From: Streptomyces sp. BV286
GTDB lineage: Bacteria > Actinomycetota > Actinomycetes > Streptomycetales > Streptomycetaceae
Assembly (NCBI RefSeq): GCF_019090165.1
Contig: NZ_JAHRIB010000212.1
Span: 1 to 64,000, forward strand
Direction of reading: 5' to 3'
DNA length: 64,000 nt
Positions 33,277-41,638 of the stretch are shown in pieces (positions within the stretch are counted from its first letter, which is position 1; each line of letters starts with the position of its first letter). The notes beneath the pieces were generated by a model. The model was not told the DNA's origin, searched no databases, and saw only the letters and a program-made list of their open reading frames with translations. The position numbers and the translations under genes were made by a program.

Positions 33277-34164
33277 TCAGGGGCGGCGGGCCAGTGCCAG
33301 GGTGCGGTGGGCCCCCGCGACGACCGCCGCGTCGATGAAGTGGCCGTCGGGGAGGGCCTGGGCGCCCGGCCGGGTGGCCGCCGCCTCGATGACGGACTCG
33401 GCCGTCTCGATCTCCTGGGGGGTCGGCAGGTAGGCGGCCTCGATGACCGGGAGCTGACGGGGGTGGATGGCCGCGCGGCCGAGGAAGCCCAGGGCGCGGC
33501 CGTGGGCGCAGGACGCGGCCAGGCCGGCGAGGTCGTGCACGCGGGGATGGACGGACTGGGCCGGCGGGGCGAGACCCGCCGCGCGGGCGGCCAGGACCAC
33601 TCGGGAGCGGGGCCAGTCGAGGCCCGTGTCGTCGTGTACCCCCAGGTCGGCACGGAGGTCCGCCTCACCGAGGCCGATGCCGCGCAGGGCGGGGTGGGCC
33701 GAGGCGATCGCGTACGCGTGCTCGACGGCGAGGGCGGATTCCAGGAGGGCGTACAGAGGGAGGTGCGGGGCCCTGTCCGCCGTCCGTACGACCTGGGCGG
33801 GGGAGGAGACCTTCGGCAGGCGCAGGCCCGCGAGGGCCGGGAGCGCGGCGAGGGCGTGGAGGTCGGCGGCGCACTCCGGGCCGTCCGGGGCGTTGACGCG
33901 GACGTGGACCGGGACCGAGTGCGGCTCCGCGAGGAGGTCGGCGGTGGCGGCGCGGGCGTACTCCTTGCGGCCGGGGGCGACCGCGTCCTCCAGGTCGACG
34001 ACGACCACGTCGGCGCCGGCGGTCAGGGCCTTCGCCACCACCTCGGGCCGGTCGCCGGGAACGTACAGCCAGGTGAGAGGGAGAGCGCCCCAGGCCCTCG
34101 CGGATTCCGTGGCGGGTTCCACGGCTCCCGGGGCTCCCGTTGCTCCCGCGGCTTCTGTGGTCAC
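33277..34164 (-). CDS. HpcH/HpaI aldolase/citrate lyase beta-like (CitE family) lyase
   Basis: 295 residues, GTG at 34164 overlapping the caiB stop. TIM-barrel of the CitE superfamily: LTWLYVPGDRPEVVAKAL, ADVVVVDLEDAVAPGRKEYAR, VHVRVNAPDGPE, GLRLPKVSSP, LYALLESALAVEHAYAIA (catalytic Glu), IGLGEADLRADLGV, FLGRAAIHPRQLPVIEAAY. Stand-alone members cleave (S)-malyl-, citramalyl- or HMG-type CoA esters. Being translationally coupled to a CaiB-type CoA-transferase suggests a pair that activates and then cleaves a hydroxy-dicarboxylate. Last gene of the ARH operon. Confidence 0.9.
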   Translation of the reverse strand: MTTEAAGATGAPGAVEPATESARAWGALPLTWLYVPGDRPEVVAKALTAGADVVVVDLEDAVAPGRKEYARAATADLLAEPHSVPVHVRVNAPDGPECAADLHALAALPALAGLRLPKVSSPAQVVRTADRAPHLPLYALLESALAVEHAYAIASAHPALRGIGLGEADLRADLGVHDDTGLDWPRSRVVLAARAAGLAPPAQSVHPRVHDLAGLAASCAHGRALGFLGRAAIHPRQLPVIEAAYLPTPQEIETAESVIEAAATRPGAQALPDGHFIDAAVVAGAHRTLALARRP

Positions 34165-35369
34165 AGGGCGCCCTCCGCCCGGAGTTCGGTGATCTCGCCT
34201 GCCGTCAGGCCGAGTTCGGTGAGCACCGTGTCGGTGTCGGCGCCGTGCGGACGGCCCGCCCAGCGGATCCCGCCGGGGGTGTCGGTGAGACGGAAGAGGA
34301 CGTTCTGCATGCGCAGCGGGCCCAGTTCGGGGTCGTCGACGGTGGTGATCGTGTCGAGGGCCGCGTACTGCGGGTCCTCCATGACGTCGGTGACGTCCTG
34401 GACGGGAGCCACCGCCGCCTCCGCCTTCTCGAAGGCGGCGATGACGTCGGCGCGGGTGTGACGGGCGATCCACGAGCCGACCGCGTCGTCGAGGACGTCG
34501 GTGTGGCGGGCCCGGTCCGCGCCCGTGGCGAACCACGGCTCGGTGATCAGGTCGGGACGGCCGACCAGGCGCATCACGCGTTCTGCGACCGACTGCGCCG
34601 ATGTCGAGACGGCGACCCAGGTGCCGTCGGCGGTGCGGTAGGTGTTGCGGGGCGCGTTGTTCTGGGAGCGGTTTCCGGTGCGGGGCTGGACGTGGCCCAG
34701 CTGGTCGTACCAGAGAGGCTGCGGGCCGAGGACCGTGAGGATCGGCTCGATGATCGCCATGTCCACGACCTGTCCACGGCCCGTGCGGTCGCGGCCCGCC
34801 AGGGCCGTCATCACCGCGTACGCCGTGGCCAGGCCCGCGATGGAGTCGGCGAGGCCGAAGGGCGGCAGGGTGGGCGGGGCGTCCGGCTCACCGGTGATCG
34901 CGGCGAACCCGCTCATCGCCTCGGCGAGCGTGCCGAAGCCGGGGCGGCGCGAGTACGGGCCGAACTGGCCGAAGCCGGTGACGCGGGTGAGGACCAGCCG
35001 GGGGTTCACGGCCGAGAGCTCCTCCCAGCCGAGGTCCCACTTCTCCAGCGTGCCCGGCCGGAAGTTCTCGATGATCACGTCGGTGGTGGCGGCGAGGCGC
35101 AGCAGGGTGGCGCGGCCGCCGTCCGTGGAGAGGTCCAGGGTCATCGTGCGTTTGTTGCGTCCGAGGAGCTTCCACCACAGACCGATGCCGTCCTTCGACG
35201 GGCCGTGGCCGCGGGACGGGTCCGGCCGCCGGGGGTGCTCGACCTTGATGACCTCGGCGCCGAAGTCGCCGAGCATGGTGGCGGCGAGAGGGCCGGCGAA
35301 GAGGGTCGCGAGGTCGAGGACGCGGAGGCCGTCGAGGGGCGCCGGGGCGGTCGCGGCGGTGGCGGTCAT
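34161..35369 (-). CDS. CaiB/BaiF (class III) CoA-transferase
   Basis: 402 residues, ATG overlapping the upstream ARH gene by 4 bases. Class III features: LRVLDLATLFAGPLAATMLGDFGAEVIKVEHPRRPDPSRG, GLWWKLLGRNKRTMTLDL, NFRPGTLEKW, and Asp175 in PPFGLADSIAGLATAYAVM at the position of the covalent Asp of formyl-CoA transferase. It moves CoA between carboxylic acids; family members include succinyl-CoA:malate and itaconate/mesaconate transferases. It sits between four ADP-ribosylglycohydrolase-like genes and a CitE lyase. Substrate unknown. Confidence 0.92.
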   Translation of the reverse strand: MTATAATAPAPLDGLRVLDLATLFAGPLAATMLGDFGAEVIKVEHPRRPDPSRGHGPSKDGIGLWWKLLGRNKRTMTLDLSTDGGRATLLRLAATTDVIIENFRPGTLEKWDLGWEELSAVNPRLVLTRVTGFGQFGPYSRRPGFGTLAEAMSGFAAITGEPDAPPTLPPFGLADSIAGLATAYAVMTALAGRDRTGRGQVVDMAIIEPILTVLGPQPLWYDQLGHVQPRTGNRSQNNAPRNTYRTADGTWVAVSTSAQSVAERVMRLVGRPDLITEPWFATGADRARHTDVLDDAVGSWIARHTRADVIAAFEKAEAAVAPVQDVTDVMEDPQYAALDTITTVDDPELGPLRMQNVLFRLTDTPGGIRWAGRPHGADTDTVLTELGLTAGEITELRAEGAL

Positions 35370-36805
35370 GGGTGCGGGGCCTCCTGGGGGCTGGGACGGG
35401 CCGCCGGTGCGGCGGCCGGTGCGGCGGTCAGCCGGGCTGTCAGGTGGGCGAGGGAGTCGAAGCCGGTTCCGTCGAAGTCACCGACGGAGGTGGCCAGGCG
35501 GTTCTTCAGGGGGGCCGTCCACCGGGACGGGAGGGCCCGGGGGCTCCCCGCGAGCAGACCCGCGATCGAACCGGCCGTCGCGCCGTTGGAGTCCGTGTCC
35601 CAGCCGCCCGACACGGCACGGCAGACGGAGGCGGCGAAGTCGCCGTCCGCGTGGGTGAGGGCGGCGGCGAGCAGGGCCGTGTTGGGGACGGCGTGCACCC
35701 AGTGGTACGAGGCGTGGGTGGCGTGCAGTTCGTCCACGACACGGTCGAAGTCCCGCTGCTCCCGCGCCAGTCGGACCGCGTGGCGGACGGCCACAGCGAG
35801 GCGGGAGCCGGGGGGTACGACGGTGAGCCCCGTGCGGAGGCAGGCGTGGACGTCGCTGGTGCCGGTGGCCGCCTCGGACAGGGCGGCCGCCGTGAACATC
35901 GCCGCGTAGACGCCGTTCGCGGTGTGGGTGAGGGTGGCGTCCCGGTGGGCCTGTTCCGCGGCGGCCGCGGGGGCGCCTGGGTTGGTCCAGCCGTGGACGT
36001 CGGCGCGGATCAGGGCGCCGATCCATTCGCGGAACGGGTTGCGGTGGCGTGCCGTCTGCGGGGGTTCGACGCCGTCGAGGAGGTTGCGGTAGGCGATGCG
36101 TTCCGCGGTGAACGTACGGCCTGCGGGGAGTTCGTCCAGCCAGAGCCGGGCCACGTCCGTGGTGGTGAAGTGCCTGCCGTGGCGTTGCAGCAACAGGAGG
36201 TTCAGGACGGGGTAGTTGAGGTCGTCGTCCTCCGGCATGCCGTCGATGTTCTCGGCGAGGGAGGTGAGGGCGGAGCGGCGGTTCCAGGGGTGGGCGGCCT
36301 TCAGTTCGGGCGGCAGGCCGCGTTCCGTGAACCAGGTGGTGAGGGGCCAGTTGCCGGTGGCCCGGGCGAGTTGGCGGATGCCGTCGAGGGGCAGCTTCTC
36401 CACCGGCTTGCCGAGCAGGCAGCCCGCGGCTCTGCCCAGCCAGGCGGCCTCCATGCGGGGCTGGAGTGCGGCGGGGGTCGGGGCAGGGCTCCCGGGCGCA
36501 CGGTGGGGGGCCGTTGTCGGCCAGTCGGGGCACAGGGCGCGGATCCTGGACAGGTCGGTCGGCTCCGTGTCCGCCAACGCGCTCGGCAGGTCCGCCAGTT
36601 CGTCCAGGAGGTCCCGGGCCAGTGCCCGCAGATAGGGGGAGGCGGGGTTCCTGGACGAGCCCGCGCGCAGAGGCGTGTCCGGGCCGCCCGCCGTCCGCCA
36701 GCGGGCCGCGACGGCCGACGGCTCGCGGCCGTCCTGCCTCGCCTGACGCAGTTCGTGACCGAGCAGGTCCTCCGGCTGGACCCAGGTCAGACGCAGAGGG
36801 GTCAT
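35366..36805 (-). CDS. ADP-ribosylglycohydrolase family protein (ARH-1, N-terminally extended)
   Basis: 479 residues. The DraG/ARH domain starts only near residue 119 (AWLGRAAGCLLGKPVEKLP); residues 1-115 are an extension with no family match. Metal-site motifs are GMPEDDDLNYPVLN (Asp193-195, a variant of TDDT) and SGGWDTDSNGATAGSIAGLLAG (Asp403/Asp405/Ser406), so the di-magnesium site looks intact. PEDDDLNY rather than TDDTE, and the GKPVE loop, mark a different subclass from its neighbours. Overlaps both adjacent genes by 4 bases. Confidence 0.9.
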   Translation of the reverse strand: MTPLRLTWVQPEDLLGHELRQARQDGREPSAVAARWRTAGGPDTPLRAGSSRNPASPYLRALARDLLDELADLPSALADTEPTDLSRIRALCPDWPTTAPHRAPGSPAPTPAALQPRMEAAWLGRAAGCLLGKPVEKLPLDGIRQLARATGNWPLTTWFTERGLPPELKAAHPWNRRSALTSLAENIDGMPEDDDLNYPVLNLLLLQRHGRHFTTTDVARLWLDELPAGRTFTAERIAYRNLLDGVEPPQTARHRNPFREWIGALIRADVHGWTNPGAPAAAAEQAHRDATLTHTANGVYAAMFTAAALSEAATGTSDVHACLRTGLTVVPPGSRLAVAVRHAVRLAREQRDFDRVVDELHATHASYHWVHAVPNTALLAAALTHADGDFAASVCRAVSGGWDTDSNGATAGSIAGLLAGSPRALPSRWTAPLKNRLATSVGDFDGTGFDSLAHLTARLTAAPAAAPAARPSPQEAPHP

Positions 36806-37953
36806 GACAACTCCGCGTACGCCGTCTCGTGGGCCCGGCGGCGCCGAACGTCACGGGCGAAGATCTCGCGGGTCACCTCCGCGAGCGCCGTCGCGGGTGC
36901 CCGCAGGTCCAGGCGGCTGGCCTCGGCGACCGTCTTGGCCCAGTCGGACGGGATCTCCGACCCCAGGGCGCCCGCCAGGGCACCGGACATCGTGGCGATG
37001 GAGTCGCAGTCGCGGCCGTAGTTCACCGAGCCCAGCACCGCGTGCCGGTAGGCGCCGCGGGAGACCAGCAGCATGGCGAGGGCCACCGGGAGTTCCTCGA
37101 CGGAGTGGATGCGGGAGGGGCGGCGGGCGCCCAGGGACGGGCTCCGGTAGTCCGGGCCGACCGTGTCGTAGGGGGCGACCGCCTCGCGCACGGGGCGCAG
37201 CGCCGACTCGAAGTCCGAGTACCGCGCCGCCGTGTCGCAGACCGTCTCGATCGCGGCCCGCGTGCCGTCCTTCGCCACCGCCAGGCAGGCCTCGACCACC
37301 GAGTCCGGGGTCGCGCCCGGGGCGCAGGCGGCCGCCACGGCCGCCGCGAAGACACCGGCCGCCTCCCGCCCGTACGACGACTGGTGGGCGCCCGCGATGT
37401 CCAGGGCCTCGGCGTAGGCGCCCGCCGGGTTCGCCGCGTTGACCAGGCCGACCGGGGCCATGTACATGGCGGCACCGCAGTTGACGATGTTGCCGGAGCC
37501 CGCCTCCCGGGGGTCCACGTGGCCGTAGTGGATCCGGGCCACCAGCCACTTCTCGGCGAGGAAGATCCGCTGGAGGGGCAGGGCGTCCGTCTCGAGTTCC
37601 GGGATCCAGCGGGGTGTCGTCATCAGGTCGGGCACCAGGTGCCCGGCGACGGCGTACGCGTCGAGATGGTCGCGGACCGTCGCGTACACCCGTACCAGCG
37701 CGTGCGTCATCAGGGTGTCGTCGGTGACGTGGCCGTCGCCCTTGTGGTACGGGGCGACAGGGCGGGCCGTGCGCCAGTCGTCGCCGTGCCAGGGGCCGAC
37801 GATGCCGTGGACGCGTCCGCCGTGGCGTTCGGTGATCTGGTCGGGGGAGTAGCCCTCCACGGGGCCGCCGAGCGCGTCGCCGACGGCGGCTCCGACGAGG
37901 GCTCCGGTGATCCGTTCGTCGAGGGTTCCTGTTCCTTCTCCTTTGGGCGTCAT
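36802..37953 (-). CDS. ADP-ribosylglycohydrolase family protein (ARH-2)
   Basis: 383 residues, ATG at 37953. A canonical DraG/ARH protein: ITGALVGAAVGDALGGPVEGYSPD at the N-terminus, HVTDDTLMTHALVRVY (Thr77-Asp78-Asp79-Thr80) and VNYGRDCDSIATMSGALAGALGS (Asp315, Asp317, Ser318). The family hydrolyses N-, O- or S-glycosidic ADP-ribose bonds on proteins or small molecules, with two magnesium ions. All binding residues are present. It overlaps ARH-1 by 4 bases and starts 7 bp after ARH-3. Confidence 0.93.
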   Translation of the reverse strand: MTPKGEGTGTLDERITGALVGAAVGDALGGPVEGYSPDQITERHGGRVHGIVGPWHGDDWRTARPVAPYHKGDGHVTDDTLMTHALVRVYATVRDHLDAYAVAGHLVPDLMTTPRWIPELETDALPLQRIFLAEKWLVARIHYGHVDPREAGSGNIVNCGAAMYMAPVGLVNAANPAGAYAEALDIAGAHQSSYGREAAGVFAAAVAAACAPGATPDSVVEACLAVAKDGTRAAIETVCDTAARYSDFESALRPVREAVAPYDTVGPDYRSPSLGARRPSRIHSVEELPVALAMLLVSRGAYRHAVLGSVNYGRDCDSIATMSGALAGALGSEIPSDWAKTVAEASRLDLRAPATALAEVTREIFARDVRRRRAHETAYAELS

Positions 37954-37960
37954 GCCCGAA

Positions 37961-39220
37961 TCATCCCTCCGGGAGGGCCAGTTCCGTCGCTTCCAGCAGT
38001 TCGGCGAGTCCGATGAGGTCCGTGCCGGTCAGCCGCGGCAGTGCGCAGCCGGACAGGGTGCGGCAGGTGTCGCGCCAGGCGGCGGGGATCGCCGCGCCGC
38101 CGCCGAGCGCGCCGGTCAGTGCGCCGGCGAGGGCCGGGGCCGAGTCCGCGACCCGGGACAGGCAGGCCGCCGCGGGCACGGCCTCCGCGATCCGGCCGTG
38201 TGCGGCGACGGCGAGCGCGAGGGCGACCGGGACGGTCTCGGCGGCGGCGATGCCGTAGCTGTAGACGTGGTCGACGATCTGGTGTTCCAGGAGGGGGACG
38301 ACACCGAAGGCGCCGTGCCCCTCCGTCATGGAGTCACGGGCGAGCGCGAGGGCGTGCCGTGCGTTGCGGCCGATCTCCGTGGCCTCCGGGAGTTCGGCGA
38401 GGGCCGCCGCCGCGCAGGAGTCCACGTCCGCGCCGCCCAGCGCGAGCGCGACAGCCGCGGCCATCGCCCGGGCGCCGTGCACGCCGTCGCCGTCCTGGGT
38501 GTAGCGGGCGTCGAACTCGGCCAGTTCCGCGGCGGACCGGGCGTCTCCCGCGTGGGCCACCGCCAGGACGCACGCCCGTACGCAGGCCGCGTCGTCGAAG
38601 TAGTGGGGGTTGTCGTGGCCGGAGGCCGGCGGGCGCAGACCGGCCGCGAGGTTTCCGAGGCCGGCCCGTACCGAGATGCGGGCGCGCAGGGGGAGTACGG
38701 CGGACTCGATCTCGGGGGCGCGGTCGGCGGCCGCGGCGACCTCGCTGGCCACGGCGTTCCAGGAGAGGTCGATGGCCGCGCGCATCCGGCGCTCCCGGCT
38801 CAGGTCGCCGAGCGCGCCGGCGTCGGCGGCGCGCAGGACCGCCTCCGCCGCGAACGCCGCCCATTCGGCGTCGTCCGACGGGCCGAGCCGCAGCGGTTCC
38901 GGTGGCTGGTTCAGGGCGATGGGGACGGGGAGGGTGGTCGTCGCGTTCTGTTCCGCGAAGGTGTCCAGCTCGCGGGTCAGACGTCGGGTCCATTCGGGCA
39001 TGCGGGCGGCTCGGTGCCGGGCCGCGGGCCAGCCCGCTGCGTCGCCCGCGGCCAGGCCCAGGAGGAGGCCCTCGATGCGGCGCAGGGCCTGGGGGCGGTG
39101 GGTGATGCGCGGGTCCGTGGGGGCCGGTCCCGCAGTTCTCCGCGCCCCTGAGGGGGCGGGGGGTGCCTCGGCTCCCGCGGCGGTGCTGTCGAGCAGGTGG
39201 GTCGTCGGGTTGGGATTCAC
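37961..39220 (-). CDS. ADP-ribosylglycohydrolase-like protein with degenerate metal site (ARH-3)
   Basis: 419 residues, GTG at 39220 with GAGG 8 bases upstream. The fold is recognisable (RRIEGLLLGLAAGDAAGWPAARH; GPSDDAEWAAFAAEAVLRA; CLSRVADSAPALAGALTGALGGG), but the metal motifs are altered: TDDT is SDDA (115-118), and the C-terminal GRDxDT is SRVADS, replacing the first Asp with Val357. It may be inactive, regulatory, or use a different substrate. About 50 residues precede the domain; part of them (PAPSGARRTAGP) is encoded by an inserted dispersed repeat (39131-39158). Confidence 0.85.
   Translation of the reverse strand: MNPNPTTHLLDSTAAGAEAPPAPSGARRTAGPAPTDPRITHRPQALRRIEGLLLGLAAGDAAGWPAARHRAARMPEWTRRLTRELDTFAEQNATTTLPVPIALNQPPEPLRLGPSDDAEWAAFAAEAVLRAADAGALGDLSRERRMRAAIDLSWNAVASEVAAAADRAPEIESAVLPLRARISVRAGLGNLAAGLRPPASGHDNPHYFDDAACVRACVLAVAHAGDARSAAELAEFDARYTQDGDGVHGARAMAAAVALALGGADVDSCAAAALAELPEATEIGRNARHALALARDSMTEGHGAFGVVPLLEHQIVDHVYSYGIAAAETVPVALALAVAAHGRIAEAVPAAACLSRVADSAPALAGALTGALGGGAAIPAAWRDTCRTLSGCALPRLTGTDLIGLAELLEATELALPEG
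39131..39158 (-). repeat. Dispersed repeat copy inside the ARH-3 coding region
   Basis: CGCAGTTCTCCGCGCCCCTG plus a trailing G-rich arm, the same element seen between genes elsewhere in the window. Here it is read through in frame as part of the ARH-3 N-terminal extension. Confidence 0.75.
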
Positions 39221-39236
39221 AGGGGTACCTCGTCCT

Positions 39237-40244
39237 TCACGTGGACACCTCGTCCGGGGTCAGCAGGTCCGCCACGTCCAGGACGTGGTGGCCCTGCATG
39301 GCGGGCAGACAGCTGCCTCGGGCCGGGCCGATCGCAGCCGCCCAGGCGGCGGGGATCGCCGAGGCGCCCTTCGTCGCGCCGGCCAGGGCGCCCGCGACCG
39401 CGGCGGTGGTGTCGGCGTCCCGGCCCATGTTCACCGCTGTGAGGACCGCCTCCGTGAAGTCGCCGTCGGCGGCCGCGTACGCGCCGAAGGCGAGGGCCAC
39501 GGCCTCGGGGGCCAGGTCGGTCCAGGGGTAGCCGCCGATGACGACGGCCGAGCGGACCGCGCGTTCGCCGCGGTGCGCGCAGGCCACGGCCCGGCGCAGG
39601 GAGCGTGCCGTCCAGGAGTCGTCGGGGACGACGGCCAGCGCGGAGGCGACGACCACGATCGTCGGGGCGCCGGCCATCGCCGCCGCGACGCCCGCGGCGA
39701 CGGCCTGGCCGCCGTAGATGCCCTCGCCGTCGTGGCTCACCGACCCGTCGATCGCCACCAGCCTGGCCGCCTCCGCGGGGCGGCCCGCCGCGAAGACGCC
39801 GAAGGGGGCCGCGCGCATGGCGAGGCCGTCGCTCCAGGCGTGCCGGTGCTGTGCGGAGATGGGGGCGGCCAGTCCCCGGCGCAGGTTCTCCAGCGTGCCC
39901 CGCTCGCTGAAGCCCGCACCCCGGAACGGGCCCTCGTCGCGGTCCGCGATCCACTGGTGCCAGGCCGCCTCCACGTGCCGGGCCGTGAGCGCCGAACCGT
40001 GCCGGGCGAGCAGCAGCCCCGAGAAGATCGCGTACTCGGTGTCGTCCGTGCCGGCCGGCTTCTCGGCCACGTACCCCGTGATGCGTCCCCAGCGCGCACG
40101 GATCTCGGACGGCTTCATGTTCTCGGCCGGTGCCCCCAGCGCGTCACCCACGGCGAGCCCCAGCAGCGCGCCGCGGGCCCGTTCACGGAGAGCGGCGGCG
40201 CCCCCTGGCGCCGGGACCGGCGGAACGCAGGCAATCGAAGCCAT
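39237..40244 (-). CDS. ADP-ribosylglycohydrolase family protein (ARH-4)
   Basis: 335 residues from the ATG at 40244, with GGAGAGG 7 bases upstream; an earlier in-frame ATG 18 codons upstream is not supported. Canonical DraG/ARH: RARGALLGLAVGDALGAPAENM, Thr66-Asp67-Asp68-Thr69 in KPAGTDDTEYA, and NMGRDADTTAAVAGALAGA (Asp276/Asp278/Thr279). The closest of the four to typical small ARH enzymes. It is the first gene of the six-gene minus-strand operon. Confidence 0.92.
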   Translation of the reverse strand: MASIACVPPVPAPGGAAALRERARGALLGLAVGDALGAPAENMKPSEIRARWGRITGYVAEKPAGTDDTEYAIFSGLLLARHGSALTARHVEAAWHQWIADRDEGPFRGAGFSERGTLENLRRGLAAPISAQHRHAWSDGLAMRAAPFGVFAAGRPAEAARLVAIDGSVSHDGEGIYGGQAVAAGVAAAMAGAPTIVVVASALAVVPDDSWTARSLRRAVACAHRGERAVRSAVVIGGYPWTDLAPEAVALAFGAYAAADGDFTEAVLTAVNMGRDADTTAAVAGALAGATKGASAIPAAWAAAIGPARGSCLPAMQGHHVLDVADLLTPDEVST

Positions 40245-40504
40245 GGCGGTGCCTCTCCGTCGCGGGGTCCCGGAAGGTCGGAAGGACCCTTTGCGCATGT
40301 GTCCCCACGGAGCGGTTCACCGGAGCCTCGCACGCCTCAGCATCACCCGGTCGACATCTGTGCGCAGGTCACCACGGATGAGCGGATGAGGCGAAAGCGC
40401 AGGTAAGTACGGCCTTCCTTGCTGGCGAGCGGGAAATTTCAGGCGTACCTTCGGCGTTGTCCAAAAGTAGAACCAATCCAATCAAGCACCTGGAGGACCC
40501 GGGA

Positions 40505-41236
40505 ATGGCCATCATCGAGACCGAGGCGGCACTCCATGAGGCCCACCGCGACAACCACACCCACCGGGACGTGAACGGGGGATGGCTGCGCCCCGCCGTC
40601 TTCGGCGCGATGGACGGTCTCGTCTCCAACCTGGCGCTGATGACGGGTGTGGCGGGCGGAGCCGTCTCCTCCCGGACCGTCGTCATCACCGGACTCGCGG
40701 GCCTGGCTGCCGGAGCCTTCTCCATGGCCGCCGGCGAATACACCTCCGTCGCCTCGCAGCGCGAACTCGTCGAGGCCGAACTCGACGTCGAACGGCGGGA
40801 GTTGAGGAAGCATCCCAAGGACGAGGAGCGCGAGCTGGCCGAGCTGTACCAGGCGCGGGGCGTCGACGCCGGTCTCGCCCGCGAGGTGGCCCGTCAGCTG
40901 TCCAGGGATCCCGAGCAGGCCCTGGAGATACACGCGAGGGAGGAGCTGGGCATCGATCCCGGCGACCTGCCCTCGCCCGCCGTCGCCGCCGTGTCGAGCT
41001 TCGGCTCCTTCGCCCTGGGGGCCCTGCTCCCCGTCCTCCCCTACCTGCTGGGCGCGACCACCCTCTGGCCCGCCCTGCTGCTCGCCTTCCTCGGGCTCTT
41101 CGCCTGCGGCGCGATCGTGGCCAGGGTGACCGCCAGGTCCTGGTGGTACAGCGGGGCACGGCAGCTCGCACTGGGTGCTGCCGCCGCCGGTGTGACGTAC
41201 GCCCTGGGCGGTTTCTTCGGTACGGCCGTAGGATGA
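40505..41236 (+). CDS. VIT1/CCC1 family transporter
   Basis: 243 residues, ATG with GGAGG 8 bases upstream. VIT family features: WLRPAVFGAMDGLVSNLALMTGVAGG (first helix with conserved Asp), VVITGLAGLAAGAFSMAAGEYTSVASQREL, then a helical metal-binding insert rich in Glu/Asp (EVERRELRKHP-type, EERELAELYQARGV, GIDPGDLP) and three C-terminal helices. VIT/CCC1 proteins export Fe(II) or Mn(II) from the cytosol. A weak IdeR/DmdR-like element (AGGCGTACCT, 40441-40450) lies upstream, tentatively suggesting metal control. Confidence 0.9.
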   Translation: MAIIETEAALHEAHRDNHTHRDVNGGWLRPAVFGAMDGLVSNLALMTGVAGGAVSSRTVVITGLAGLAAGAFSMAAGEYTSVASQRELVEAELDVERRELRKHPKDEERELAELYQARGVDAGLAREVARQLSRDPEQALEIHAREELGIDPGDLPSPAVAAVSSFGSFALGALLPVLPYLLGATTLWPALLLAFLGLFACGAIVARVTARSWWYSGARQLALGAAAAGVTYALGGFFGTAVG

Positions 41237-41258
41237 CCGCACCGCTGAGGCGAGCAGC

Positions 41259-41276
41259 TATGCAAGGGACTGCATA
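41259..41276. promoter_or_regulatory. Palindrome TATGCA-N6-TGCATA in the gltB upstream region
   Basis: A perfect 6-bp inverted repeat with a 6-bp spacer (AGGGAC), 23 bp after the VIT stop and 363 bp upstream of gltB. Looks like an operator; the regulator is unknown. The 41237-41638 stretch holds no gene that I can support. Confidence 0.4.
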
Positions 41277-41518
41277 AGTAGTCGTTACTCAGCGGTTTCG
41301 AATGCTTAACCACTGGGCATGAGCCGTAAGCGCTGCGGGCAATGACGCCTGCTCCTCCCGTGAAGCGGTGGGCGACGTTGCCTGCCGCGCTCTGGCCGAC
41401 GGTCACTGATCTGTCCGAAAAGGCCCCCTTGTTCAGCCGCCACGAGCGGCACCTCGCCGCACCCCTGGCGTCCGCATGTTGGAACGCGGTATCCGGTTCC
41501 CGAGATCCGTCCCATCAT

Positions 41519-41534
41519 GTAACCTGCACGAAAT
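41519..41534 (+). promoter_or_regulatory. GlnR-like half-site upstream of gltB
   Basis: GTAAC-CTGCAC-GAAAT matches the Streptomyces GlnR a/b-site pattern gTnAC-n6-GaAAc except for the last base, 104 bp upstream of the gltB start. No clear second pair lies next to it. Nitrogen control of gltBD by GlnR is plausible. Confidence 0.5.
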
Positions 41535-41638
41535 TTTGCACCTTTCGCAGAGGGCCAACGTCGTCCCTCGGCACTCGCTCCCCCAGAGCCGCAAGAGCCT
41601 GGGAGGCGCCCCCAGCCACGACGACGACGGGAGAGCCG

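Noticed and set aside
33277..40244. Antiphage or toxin-antitoxin interpretation of the ARH operon
   Set aside because: No ADP-ribosyltransferase toxin, nuclease or other defence gene adjoins it; CaiB and CitE point to metabolism.
40400..40455. IdeR/DmdR iron boxes upstream of the VIT gene
   Set aside because: AGGTAAG and AGGCGTACCT are only partial matches to the 19-bp palindrome; mentioned in the VIT entry but not called as sites.
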